From assembly GCF_002806995.1 (NCBI RefSeq), contig NZ_NIHE01000003.1, positions 62,001 to 126,000 on the forward strand: a stretch of DNA of 64,000 nt. Direction: 5' to 3'. This DNA is from Confluentibacter lentus. Its GTDB lineage: Bacteria; Bacteroidota; Bacteroidia; Flavobacteriales; Flavobacteriaceae. This document shows positions 18,700-27,789 of this stretch, piece after piece. The notes under the pieces were generated by a model that worked only from the letters and a program-made list of their open reading frames with translations, was not told the origin of the DNA and ran no database searches. Each line of letters begins with the position of its first letter. Positions within the stretch are counted from its first letter, which is position 1. The translations under genes were made by a program, and so were the position numbers.

Positions 18700-19450
18700 G
18701 TGTTCTTTGTATAGATTCGGTTAGTAATTCATAAATAGCTTTATGATGCGGGTTGTTATTTAAAATTTTCAAATGTTTTCTGATGGTTTTTTTATCATTA
18801 CGCTTGGCGGGTCCAGTCTGCGCCATATATGGTGAAAATTCTTGGACTTTATTGGCGGTTTCAAGTATTAGCGGTTTTAAAATATCGAAATCAGCGCCTT
18901 CACTTTCTGTGATTTCATGCGCGACCCTGTATAACTGATTGGTAAAATTATTCACGAATACGGCCGCTAAATGCAACACGCGTCTTTGGTCGCTGTTTAC
19001 TCTTTTGGTTGAACTTCCAAGACTAATTGCCATGGATTTTAAGACATGATAATCGGCACTCTTAATAGCTTCAATACAAATAGGCACATTCGCGAAATCC
19101 ATATAGGCATCTTTGCTAAACGTTTGTAATGGATAAAAAACACCGCGTCTATTTTTTTGATTGATATCATAAACGCTCACGCTTCCAGAGGTATGAACTA
19201 CCAATCGATTCTCAAACGGAAGTTTTGACGATAATTCTTTAATGGCATCATCGCTCACTGCCAAAATGTAAATATCGGCTTCTTTAAGTTGTAACAAATC
19301 ATCTGTAATATCCACATCGTTTTTATATGGATTAATCGGGTTTAAATGTCTGTTATACCACTGCTTAACAGATATTTGCTCTGTCTTTTGGAAAGCCTTA
19401 AATAAATGGGTGGCGACATTACCAGCGCCTATAATTATTACCGAAATCAT
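18680..19450 (-). CDS. Rossmann-like DUF2520 protein
   Basis: A 256-residue protein with an N-terminal Rossmann fold (VIIIGAGNVATHLFKAF) related to NADP oxidoreductases of the F420/ProC type, followed by DUF2520 (RRVLHLAAVFVNNFTNQLYRVA). The combination is a conserved single-gene family of unknown substrate. It is the first gene of the run KdsC-like, UbiA-like, Maf. Confidence 0.9.
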   Translation of the reverse strand: MISVIIIGAGNVATHLFKAFQKTEQISVKQWYNRHLNPINPYKNDVDITDDLLQLKEADIYILAVSDDAIKELSSKLPFENRLVVHTSGSVSVYDINQKNRRGVFYPLQTFSKDAYMDFANVPICIEAIKSADYHVLKSMAISLGSSTKRVNSDQRRVLHLAAVFVNNFTNQLYRVAHEITESEGADFDILKPLILETANKVQEFSPYMAQTGPAKRNDKKTIRKHLKILNNNPHHKAIYELLTESIQRTHGRKKL

Positions 19451-19468
19451 GTTGCTAAAATACAGAAG

Positions 19469-19510
19469 TTAAGTTGAAAGTTAAAAGTTAATAGTTAAAA
19501 GTTGAAAGTT
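19469..19510. repeat. degenerate GTTRAAA heptamer array
   Basis: Successive units GTTAA, GTTGAAA, GTTAAAA, GTTAATA, GTTAAA, GTTGAAA and GTT occupy the divergent gap between the DUF2520 gene and the truncated haemoglobin gene. It is related to the arrays at 18152 and 56182. Confidence 0.6.
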
Positions 19511-19556
19511 TTTGGCTTTACAGATTATTGCATCAAAATAGTGTAAATTTGTGTCT

Positions 19557-19943
19557 ATGAAGAATGATATCAAAACCAGGGAAGATGTATTTTTATTAGT
19601 GTCTTCTTTTTATGATAAGGTTAGAAAAGATACTGTTTTAGGGCCATTTTTTAATGATGTGATTACAGATTGGGACGCCCATTTAGAGCGACTCACAACC
19701 TTTTGGGAATCGAGTTTATTTTTAAAAACGAAATATTTAGGAAATCCCCTGGAAGCACATGTTAAGGTCGATCAAGAAAACAATAATATGATAACGGAAT
19801 TGCATTTCGGACTCTGGATAAACCTTTGGTTTCAGACCATTGATGAACTTTTTGAAGGTGATTATGCCGAAAATGCGAAACAACGTGCCCGAAAAATGGG
19901 AACCTTCCTCTATTTAAAAATTTTTGAAGCAAGGCAGAAGTAG
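19557..19943 (+). CDS. group III truncated haemoglobin
   Basis: A 128-residue protein starting at the ATG at 19557; the GTG 6 nt upstream overlaps a -7-like box (TAAATTTG, 19544-19551), so it is less likely as start. The fold is 2-over-2 globin, group III, with TTFWESSLF and the probable proximal haem histidine H83 (ELHFGLWINLW). Such proteins bind oxygen or nitric oxide. The closeness of the -7 box to the ATG would give a very short or absent leader. Confidence 0.9.
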   Translation: MKNDIKTREDVFLLVSSFYDKVRKDTVLGPFFNDVITDWDAHLERLTTFWESSLFLKTKYLGNPLEAHVKVDQENNNMITELHFGLWINLWFQTIDELFEGDYAENAKQRARKMGTFLYLKIFEARQK

Positions 19944-20100
19944 TTTTCAATTTTCAGTCGCAGTGTTCAGTATTGAGTTTTTAAAATTTTAGTTGCTCAT
20001 GTTTATCTGGTAATTTAATGGTCTTTTTGGCATTGGTCTTCCGTCTTCGGTTTCCTGTCTTTTTCACAAACTTTAACACTTCAAAATCAACATTAATACT

Positions 20101-20108
20101 TAAATTTG
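20101..20108 (+). promoter_or_regulatory. candidate -7 promoter box of ccsBA
   Basis: TAAATTTG matches the Bacteroidota -7 consensus TAnnTTTG exactly and lies 24 nt before the chosen ATG. No convincing TTTG is seen about 20 nt upstream, so the support is modest. It also argues against the in-frame TTG at 20106 as a start codon. Confidence 0.45.
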
Positions 20109-20132
20109 CCCCACCTTAAAAGGGTTCATATC

Positions 20133-23100
20133 ATGCAAAATAAACTAGCCAAAATTCTTTTTTCTACCCGTCTCACAGCCGTTTTATTTATAGTTTTTGC
20201 TGCCGCTATGGTAACAGGCACTTTTTTAGATGCGGGACAAGATACATCTCCTACTGCTTATACCAGAAATCTAATTTACAATGCGTGGTGGTTTGAAGCC
20301 ATTATGGGGATTTTTGTCATTAATTTTTTAGGAAATATTGTAAAATTTAGATTGTACAAAAAAGAAAAATGGTCGACTTTAATTTTGCATTTAGCGTTCA
20401 TTTTCATTCTATTAGGGGCTTTTATTACTAGGTATATTAGCTTTGAAGGGATGATGGCGATTCGTGAAGGCGCTACCGAAAACACATTTTTATCGCAAAA
20501 AACGTATGTAACCGCTTATATAGATGGTGATTATGAAATTGATGGTGTCCCACAACGCTTACCAATAGAGAAGGAAGTCGATTTTTCAGATAGAATGGAT
20601 AACGATTTTAAGATTGAAACCAAATACAACCAGCAACCGGTAACCATCGAACTTGAAAAATTCATTAGAGGTGCAGAAGAAGATATTGTACCAAATGAAA
20701 GCGGTGAATCGTATCTAAAAGTTGTGGAGTCTGGTGGTGACGGGCCGCATAATCATTTTTTAAAAGTTGGTGAGGTGGCAAGTATCCATAATGTGTTGTT
20801 TGCACTTAATAAACCCACTGATGGCGCTATAAATATCACCTATAATGATGAAGGACTTACCATAAATTCCCCATTTGAAGGCGAATATTTAACCATGGCG
20901 ACCATGGCTCAAGGAACTTTGGTAAAAGACAGTTTGCAGCCGCTAATGTTGCGTTCGCGCTATATTATTGGCGACATGCAGATGGTATTCCCAAACCCTG
21001 TGGTAAAAGGCTTTTTTGATGTGGTTCAAAAATCACAAATATTAAAAAATGATGAAGATGGAGCCGTACTTAAAATAACCACTAATGGAGAAACTAAACG
21101 TGTCGGCTTACTTGGTGGAAAAGGCATGGATAATGCCTTTAAACAAATACAAGTCGGCGGATTGGATTTTGCCTTAAAATACGGTTCTAAAGTGATGGAA
21201 TTACCATTTCAAATCAAGCTAAACGATTTTGAAGCCGAACGTTATCCAGGTACGGAAAGAGGCTATTCGGCGTATTCCAGTGAAGTTACCGTAATTGATG
21301 AAAAAGAAGGCAGTTATGACTATAAAATTTTTATGAATAATATTTTAGATCATGGTGGGTACAGGTTTTTTCAATCGGGTTTCGACCCCGATGAAAAAGG
21401 AACGATATTATCTGTAAACCACGATTATTGGGGTTCTTTGATTACGTATATTGGGTATTTTTTGTTGTATTTTGGATTGATGGCTATACTGTTTGTTAAA
21501 GGTTCTCGTTTTGGTGATTTAAAGCAGCAACTTGAAAAAGTGAAAGCAAAAAAGGAAAAATTGCTTGCTGTTTTAATCTTTTGTTTTGGATTGAATGGGT
21601 TTTCACAAGACCATACCCAGCATGATGCCCACAATGATATTCAAGCCCAAAAAACAATGGTGGATTCCATTCTGAGGGCAAATATAACGCCGAAAGAGCA
21701 TGCCGAAAATTTTGGACATATGGTGATTCAAGATCTTAGCGGACGTATGATGCCCGTAAACACATATGCATCTGAAATGCTTCGTAAATTAAGCAAGAAT
21801 GATACTTATGAGGAGTTTGATGCCAATCAAGTCTTTTTATCCATGCAAGAAAGTCCCATGCTTTGGTATAACGTTCCTGTCATTTATTTAGCTCTAAAAA
21901 AAGGGGACTCCATTCGGCATATTATCAATGTTGATGAAAGTGAAAAATATGTAAGACTATCAGATTTCTTTACAGAAAAGGGGGAATATAAATTATCGCC
22001 GTATCTAGACGATGCTTACAAAACCAATCAGCCTAATGCTTACCAAACACAATTCAAGGAAACAGATCAACGGGTGACCTTGCTTTATAATACGCTTGAG
22101 GGTATGCCATTGAAAATTTACCCTATACCCGATGATGAAAATGATAAATGGATTTCCAATTACGACTATAAGAACGATGAAAATATTAAAATAACAGATT
22201 CATTATATGCCAACTTTATAAACAATGGCTTTAATGCTTATTTATACATGCTAAGTACAGCAAAGCGGACAGGCGATTTTACCGAAGCTAATAAGTTTTT
22301 AGAAGCTTTCAAAAAAACGCAGAATCGTTACGGTGCTTCCGTAATGCTTTCAGATAAAAAGATAAATACAGAAGTATTATATAATAAATACGATATTTTT
22401 AAAAAGTTATTTAGTTGGTATTTATATGCTGGTACTTTGCTTTTTATTGTGTTGATTGTTCAAATTTTTAAGGATAAAAGCAAGTCTTTAAAAATAGTAG
22501 CTAACTTATTTAAGATTATCATATTTCTTCTTTTTTTATTACATACTGCTGGGTTAATTGTAAGATGGTATATTTCAGGACACGCCCCTTGGAGTGATGC
22601 TTATGAATCTATGCTTTATGTGGCTTGGTCCAGTATGTTTTTTGGTTTGGCTTTTGGTAGAAAAAGCGAATTGACCATAGCAGCTACAGCGTTTGTAACC
22701 GCTATGCTTTTAATGATTGCCCATTGGAATTGGATGGATCCAGCGATTGCTAACTTACAGCCAGTTTTAAATAGTTATTGGCTCATGATTCACGTAGCTG
22801 TGATTGTAGCGAGTTACGGACCTTTTACCTTAGGAATGATTTTAGGTGTTGTGTCTTTATTGCTGATGATTTTCACGACTGAAAAGAATAAGCTTAAAAT
22901 GGATTTGAATATTAAAGAACTTACCATTATAAACGAAATGGCGTTAACCGTTGGTTTGGTGATGCTAACCATCGGAAACTTTCTAGGTGGCATGTGGGCG
23001 AACGAAAGTTGGGGACGTTATTGGGGTTGGGATCCAAAAGAAACTTGGGCATTGATTAGCATTATGATGTATGCCTTCGTCATACACATGAGACTCATTC

Positions 23101-23321
23101 CCGGTCTTCGTGGTAGTTGGTGGTATAATCTATCCTCTATCATAGCCTTTGGGTTTATCATATTTACCTATTTCGGGGTTAACTTTTATTTATCTGGGTT
23201 GCATTCATATCAATCTGGTCAGCAAATAGCGAGTTTTAATGCCATTGCTATTGCTGTTGGGGTAGTTGCATTATTAGGTTTTTTTGCTTATCGTGGTTAT
23301 GCGAAGTATTATAAGAAGTAG
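20133..23321 (+). CDS. ccsBA: fused cytochrome c assembly protein CcsB(ResB)-CcsA
   Basis: A 1062-residue membrane protein, start chosen at ATG 20133 (MQNKLAKILFSTRLTAVLF). The N-terminal half is ResB/CcsB-like (helices near the N-terminus, a large periplasmic domain, another helix near residue 440). The C-terminal half is CcsA, with the haem-handling tryptophan-rich motif WGRYWGWDPKETW near residue 960 and conserved histidines. Together they export haem and attach it to apocytochromes (system II). The fusion is usual in Bacteroidota. It would serve the cytochrome c lipoprotein at 41248. Confidence 0.95.
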   Translation: MQNKLAKILFSTRLTAVLFIVFAAAMVTGTFLDAGQDTSPTAYTRNLIYNAWWFEAIMGIFVINFLGNIVKFRLYKKEKWSTLILHLAFIFILLGAFITRYISFEGMMAIREGATENTFLSQKTYVTAYIDGDYEIDGVPQRLPIEKEVDFSDRMDNDFKIETKYNQQPVTIELEKFIRGAEEDIVPNESGESYLKVVESGGDGPHNHFLKVGEVASIHNVLFALNKPTDGAINITYNDEGLTINSPFEGEYLTMATMAQGTLVKDSLQPLMLRSRYIIGDMQMVFPNPVVKGFFDVVQKSQILKNDEDGAVLKITTNGETKRVGLLGGKGMDNAFKQIQVGGLDFALKYGSKVMELPFQIKLNDFEAERYPGTERGYSAYSSEVTVIDEKEGSYDYKIFMNNILDHGGYRFFQSGFDPDEKGTILSVNHDYWGSLITYIGYFLLYFGLMAILFVKGSRFGDLKQQLEKVKAKKEKLLAVLIFCFGLNGFSQDHTQHDAHNDIQAQKTMVDSILRANITPKEHAENFGHMVIQDLSGRMMPVNTYASEMLRKLSKNDTYEEFDANQVFLSMQESPMLWYNVPVIYLALKKGDSIRHIINVDESEKYVRLSDFFTEKGEYKLSPYLDDAYKTNQPNAYQTQFKETDQRVTLLYNTLEGMPLKIYPIPDDENDKWISNYDYKNDENIKITDSLYANFINNGFNAYLYMLSTAKRTGDFTEANKFLEAFKKTQNRYGASVMLSDKKINTEVLYNKYDIFKKLFSWYLYAGTLLFIVLIVQIFKDKSKSLKIVANLFKIIIFLLFLLHTAGLIVRWYISGHAPWSDAYESMLYVAWSSMFFGLAFGRKSELTIAATAFVTAMLLMIAHWNWMDPAIANLQPVLNSYWLMIHVAVIVASYGPFTLGMILGVVSLLLMIFTTEKNKLKMDLNIKELTIINEMALTVGLVMLTIGNFLGGMWANESWGRYWGWDPKETWALISIMMYAFVIHMRLIPGLRGSWWYNLSSIIAFGFIIFTYFGVNFYLSGLHSYQSGQQIASFNAIAIAVGVVALLGFFAYRGYAKYYKK

Positions 23322-23340
23322 ATTTGTCTTGGTAAATTGA

Positions 23341-23964
23341 TTATTGAATGTTTAGTTTTTTATACTCACTTACTAGTCTATTATATCTACCACTCTTCTT
23401 TTTCTGATAAAATACTAATAACATGATCCAAACTGCGATTATGGTAATAAAAGACAGAAAACGAATTATTGATGCATTCTCATTTGATCCATCAACTGAG
23501 CCTATCAAAAAATCAAACCCTAAAGCAATTGATATAAAAATAGGAATAGGGGAAACCAGTGCAAGCAACCAGTAAAAACTACTACTTGGTCTTGAAGCGG
23601 ATTGTAAAAGGCCAAATTTAGTTTTAAATTCTTTAGTATTGTGATTGAACAGTCCAACAAATGGGTCGTGATTTGAATTATTGACGATCATCTTAATGAT
23701 TGTTATTTCATGGCCTTCTCTACAAGAAAAATTAAAGTTTTCTAATTTAAATGCTAGTTCATCACCATTTGAATCTTCTAAAAATACATTCAGCTCTTCA
23801 ATCCCATGTATATTTATATTTCCACTAGAGTAACCATGAGAACTAGTATAAATAGTTCCACCACCACGAGTATGAGATAATGACTTAACTTCCAAAATTT
23901 TTCCTTTAAGCCATTGAAATTTATAATCCTTGTTGGCTATTTTAATTTTTTTCTCTCTAACCAT
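23341..23964 (-). CDS. hypothetical membrane protein, 207 aa
   Basis: I do not recognise this protein. The N-terminal 130 residues look soluble and beta-rich, with a glycine/serine/histidine-rich stretch (SHTRGGGTIYTSSHGYSSGN) around residues 30-50. Two membrane helices follow (about 131-152 and 165-185), then a short basic tail. No signal peptide is evident. It is convergent with ccsBA and upstream of it nothing is co-directional until 24063 is passed. Confidence 0.7.
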   Translation of the reverse strand: MVREKKIKIANKDYKFQWLKGKILEVKSLSHTRGGGTIYTSSHGYSSGNINIHGIEELNVFLEDSNGDELAFKLENFNFSCREGHEITIIKMIVNNSNHDPFVGLFNHNTKEFKTKFGLLQSASRPSSSFYWLLALVSPIPIFISIALGFDFLIGSVDGSNENASIIRFLSFITIIAVWIMLLVFYQKKKSGRYNRLVSEYKKLNIQ

Positions 23965-24062
23965 TTAATTTTATACTTTATTTTATAATACAATTTTAAT
24001 AATTTATTATGAAGATTGACAAAATAGAATGAACCTAAATCAATATTATTTATGACTTATTT

Positions 24063-25913
24063 TTAATCTAATAATTTTTTCATTTTGGCTTCATTTTCGG
24101 TATCTCCTAAATAAGAATAGATATTTAATAGTCTATCAATAGCACTAGATTTAAAATCTCCGTTGGTCTCAATAATTCTTTGTAGGTATGGAATGACCAT
24201 TTTAAATAGAAATTCTCTTTTCTTTTTTAATTCTTTGTGTTGTATATCGTCTTCTTTGGAAGTGCCTAATGCATTCATTTCATTTACAATTTTTGCATCT
24301 TCATCTAAAATCAAAGACGCCATATTTAAATTAGCATCTTCATATAATGGGTTTATTATGAGTGCTTCTTTATAATAGTTAATTGCTTCAGTATGATTTT
24401 TTTGATCATGGTAAATTACTCCAACATTGTAATAAAATTTGGCTATGTCTTTATATAAAGATTTAGCTTTATTAAAATAGCTTAATCCTTTTGCATTGTC
24501 TTTTATTACACCAAGACCATTTATATATAGAAAGCCTATATAAATTATTGCCGTTGGGTTATTTTGATCAGCAGCTTTTGACCACCACTTAAAAGCCTCA
24601 TTATAATTTACATCGGTTCCAATACCCCGATAATACCAATAGCCAATTCTGTATTGGTCTTCATCACCTCCAAATTGGGCAACTTTTAAATAATAATTAA
24701 AAGCTGTTTTGTAATTTTCTTTTACACAAATACCTTTAAAATACATCTCAGCCAACATTTGCAAAGATTTAAAATGATTTTTATCAGCCGATTTTTTAAA
24801 CCATTCTTCTGCTATAGTACAATTTTGCTCAACTACCTTTCCATCTCCATAAAATATGCCTATTTTGAATTGTGAATCCGCATTGTCTTGTTTGGCTGCT
24901 TTGAGATAATAATTAAAAGCTTTGTTTATATCCTTAGATACGAAAATGCCATTTTCGTACATATGTCCTAATTGATTAAGCGCACTAGCATTGTTGTTGT
25001 TGGCAGCAAGATTAAAATATTTTAATGCTTCTACTTCATTTTTATCAGTACCTACACCATTGGCAAACATCAAACCCAAATTAAATTGTCCATCAGGATC
25101 ATTTAATCCCGCTGCTTTTTGAAGATATTCAAATGCTTTGTTATCATCTTTAGTTATACCTAATCCATTTTGATAGAGATGGCCTAAATAAACCAATGCT
25201 TTAGCATTTTCTTGTATTTCGGCCTTTTTAAACCAAGTTAAGGCTTCATTATAATCTTGAGTTATATAAGAGCCAGTAGCATACATATAACCAATGGCAT
25301 ATTGTCCATCTGGATGTCCCATTTCTGCTGCTCTTTTAAAATATGTAAAAGCTGTTTCTAATGATTTATTGACGTCTTCACCATAAAAATATTTTTTTCC
25401 AGCTTGGTAAACAGCATCTGCATCTGTTAGGTCTATTTCTTTGAGTTCAGGGTAACCATTTATATCATAATAGCGCTTTTTAGCTGTTTGGTTAAATAGG
25501 GTAGCAATAAGGTCTTCTTTAAATCTTACTGTATGGAATTTATAATTTGCCCAAAGTTTTTGCCATTTATCTTTAACTTCCTGAGTTTCTTCTTGGTTTA
25601 TTTCTTTTAAGTATTTTTCATAAACCAAGCGCATGGCATTATTATATTCTTGTTTTTGTGCTGAAATCACTTTTTCAATGGGTTTGTTTTTGTGCAAATA
25701 ATCTTTATCAATTTCAAACATAGCAATATCCCAAAGTACATATAAAGCAGCTCTATGTTTAGCATATGTATCTATAGCACTAGTTCCTTTAATATTTTTG
25801 AGAACATTTTCAGCCGTTGGCATATCGTATAAATCAGGATTGGTTTGAGCCCCAGATGATAATAATAAAATGAGAGAAATTAAAAAAGTTATATAAAAGG
25901 CTTTGGTTTTCAT
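24063..25913 (-). CDS. exported Sel1/TPR-repeat protein
   Basis: A 616-residue protein with a signal peptide (about 1-23). Residues 170 to about 480 hold roughly eight Sel1-like repeats (units such as DGQYAIGYMYATGSYITQDY and DPDGQFNLGLMFANGVGTDK), followed by TPR-like helices to the end. Sel1/TPR solenoids mediate protein-protein contacts, often at the cell envelope; no enzymatic domain is seen. The partner is unknown. Confidence 0.85.
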   Translation of the reverse strand: MKTKAFYITFLISLILLLSSGAQTNPDLYDMPTAENVLKNIKGTSAIDTYAKHRAALYVLWDIAMFEIDKDYLHKNKPIEKVISAQKQEYNNAMRLVYEKYLKEINQEETQEVKDKWQKLWANYKFHTVRFKEDLIATLFNQTAKKRYYDINGYPELKEIDLTDADAVYQAGKKYFYGEDVNKSLETAFTYFKRAAEMGHPDGQYAIGYMYATGSYITQDYNEALTWFKKAEIQENAKALVYLGHLYQNGLGITKDDNKAFEYLQKAAGLNDPDGQFNLGLMFANGVGTDKNEVEALKYFNLAANNNNASALNQLGHMYENGIFVSKDINKAFNYYLKAAKQDNADSQFKIGIFYGDGKVVEQNCTIAEEWFKKSADKNHFKSLQMLAEMYFKGICVKENYKTAFNYYLKVAQFGGDEDQYRIGYWYYRGIGTDVNYNEAFKWWSKAADQNNPTAIIYIGFLYINGLGVIKDNAKGLSYFNKAKSLYKDIAKFYYNVGVIYHDQKNHTEAINYYKEALIINPLYEDANLNMASLILDEDAKIVNEMNALGTSKEDDIQHKELKKKREFLFKMVIPYLQRIIETNGDFKSSAIDRLLNIYSYLGDTENEAKMKKLLD

Positions 25914-26032
25914 TTTTTATAATTTTTGTCGGATTAATTTAGTAATGCACTTTTATAAAGGTTTATAGGTAACATAAAAAAAATTAAGGTTATTAGCTCT
26001 AATACCTTTATTTTTGTTTCCCCCAATATCAC

Positions 26033-26677
26033 CTAATTTTCAATTACATTAAATTTACCATTTATTATTTCATATTTCGCAATTCCTTTTACTGAAGGGC
26101 AACACATGGCATCATTTTCTGAATAAGATAAAGTCTCAAACCAAAATAAACCCTTTTCGTCGATATTTTTAAAGGATATTTTTCGCCAATCTTTTCCTCC
26201 AATAGACTCGTTTATAATAGGAATAATTTTATTGTTTTTGATTTTTCCGAATAAAAAATTGAGTCCCCAAGTACTGGTTCCTGGAAAAGCAATAACAGAA
26301 TATTCAAAAACTACTTCTTCGTCTCCATCGTTATCAATATCTAAAAAAACCAAATTATTTAATTGATCTAAATAAGATTTCCCTTCTTGGTTAGCTAGAA
26401 AATCCATAAATGCTAGAATGGCTTCTAATTGTTTTTCAGTTGTAATTTCGAGTCCATCCTTAAGTGTAATATCAATTTCATTTAACCTGTCTGATATTTC
26501 GGTGCTAGTAGAGTATTCGATAAATTCTTCATCGTTTTGGTTTTGAATTTGTGTTTCCACGGTTTCAATTTCTATTGAATTTGAATCACTATCCTTAGAA
26601 ATATCCTCAGTTACATTTAATGTTTTTTTGCATCCAAAAAAAAGGAAAATAGCAATTAAGAGAAAATAAGTTTTCAT
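26033..26677 (-). CDS. hypothetical lipoprotein, 214 aa
   Basis: The N-terminus MKTYFLLIAIFLFFGCKK is a lipoprotein signal with the lipobox cysteine at residue 16. An acidic, low-complexity linker follows (about residues 24-60), then a folded domain with a D-rich segment (DIDNDGDEEVVFEYSV) that resembles a calcium-binding or FG-GAP-type loop. I cannot assign a family. It lies 19 nt upstream of the start of nothing else and downstream of another exported protein gene at 26696. Confidence 0.72.
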   Translation of the reverse strand: MKTYFLLIAIFLFFGCKKTLNVTEDISKDSDSNSIEIETVETQIQNQNDEEFIEYSTSTEISDRLNEIDITLKDGLEITTEKQLEAILAFMDFLANQEGKSYLDQLNNLVFLDIDNDGDEEVVFEYSVIAFPGTSTWGLNFLFGKIKNNKIIPIINESIGGKDWRKISFKNIDEKGLFWFETLSYSENDAMCCPSVKGIAKYEIINGKFNVIEN

Positions 26678-26695
26678 TATATAGATTATTACTAT

Positions 26696-27064
26696 TTATT
26701 TTTCCATTAAATATACATCTTGAGTTATGTAACCATTATTAAAAGTTAAGTGATAATGATGAATAAGTTTCCATCCATTTGCTCCCATATAATTTAAAGC
26801 GTCAATAGCATTTTTGTAAGTTTTTAGTTTATTATTTTCGATATTGCCATTTTGATAATTACTAAAGTTGCCCCAAATTGAAGGTTTATATTCATTTTGG
26901 AAACTTAACCCTTCAGAATCGTCAATTCTATAATCATAAACAACTTCACAATATTTTTTAGTTCCTTCAGAAGTACTTGTATTAGTAAATGACCATAAAA
27001 TAAAACAAACAAATAAGAGAGATACAAATAAAGTTGTGATGCGCATATAAGAATTGGTTTTCAT
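26696..27064 (-). CDS. hypothetical exported protein, 122 aa
   Basis: One hydrophobic N-terminal segment (about residues 8-27) may be a signal peptide or anchor. The C-terminal half contains ALNYMGANGWKLIHHYHL, a pattern resembling DUF4177-type small domains, in which a Gly-Trp-x-Leu segment is conserved; this match is tentative. It follows the 62-residue membrane protein gene by 19 nt and may be co-transcribed with it. Confidence 0.65.
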   Translation of the reverse strand: MKTNSYMRITTLFVSLLFVCFILWSFTNTSTSEGTKKYCEVVYDYRIDDSEGLSFQNEYKPSIWGNFSNYQNGNIENNKLKTYKNAIDALNYMGANGWKLIHHYHLTFNNGYITQDVYLMEK

Positions 27065-27083
27065 AACATTACTTTTTAGAAAT

Positions 27084-27272
27084 TTAACACCCTACACAAG
27101 ACATCATGAAACCTCCCATAAAAAATACAACTCCAGCAAACATCATGGCATATTTTAAATAAAGTTTAATGGCATCTCCACCTTTCATTTTGCTAAATTT
27201 TTTATCTCCTGCTTTTGAATTATATCCAAAATAAAATAGAATGCCTCCGATAATTATAAATACTAATCCCAT
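27084..27272 (-). CDS. small two-helix membrane protein, 62 aa
   Basis: A 62-residue protein with two hydrophobic segments (about 2-18 and 38-60) joined by a basic loop (KAGDKKFSKMKGGD). It ends in two cysteines (CVGC). I recognise no family. Position between two small exported protein genes on the same strand supports it as real. Confidence 0.6.
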   Translation of the reverse strand: MGLVFIIIGGILFYFGYNSKAGDKKFSKMKGGDAIKLYLKYAMMFAGVVFFMGGFMMSCVGC

Positions 27273-27307
27273 AATTTTTAATTTTAACTGTTTATATTAA
27301 TTGTTAT

Positions 27308-27607
27308 TTATTCCTTACAATATGTGCCTATAAAACCACCACCATCTAAGCAGCCTTCATCTGTAATGATTAGTATTTGGTTTTGACCAGCATTAATAAT
27401 TTTAACTTTATCATCATCTAATTGATAATCAATCTCAGAGGTAGTGTCCATAAAAACAATCTCTACTTTATTTCCAGACTTAAATGTAAGTTTTTCAAAA
27501 AAGGCATTGTTGTTTCCTATATATATGCCTCTTAGCTCATTGCCTGTTGTGCATCCAAAGAGGAGTATTGAAACAGATAGGGTTAATAATAGTTTGAGTG
27601 GTTTCAT
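27308..27607 (-). CDS. hypothetical lipoprotein, 99 aa
   Basis: Start chosen at the internal ATG (27607), because MKPLKLLLTLSVSILLFGCT is a textbook lipoprotein signal with lipobox cysteine at residue 19; the upstream in-frame ATG would put extra hydrophilic residues before it. The mature part is about 80 residues, beta-rich, with no known domain. It is the first gene of a minus-strand run of exported proteins and is divergent from the histidine kinase gene. Confidence 0.68.
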   Translation of the reverse strand: MKPLKLLLTLSVSILLFGCTTGNELRGIYIGNNNAFFEKLTFKSGNKVEIVFMDTTSEIDYQLDDDKVKIINAGQNQILIITDEGCLDGGGFIGTYCKE

Positions 27608-27789
27608 AATTTTATGTTTTAATAACACTATAAAACTACAAGCACTTTCTACAAATAACAACCACCACTTATTTTATGCGCTACTTCAATTATTTTCTGT
27701 AAATAAAAAAGCTTCCTATTTTAAAATATGTTAAATTTATCACAGACTCAGTAAGTGAATAAGTAAATTGCTAAATCAAAGTTTATAAT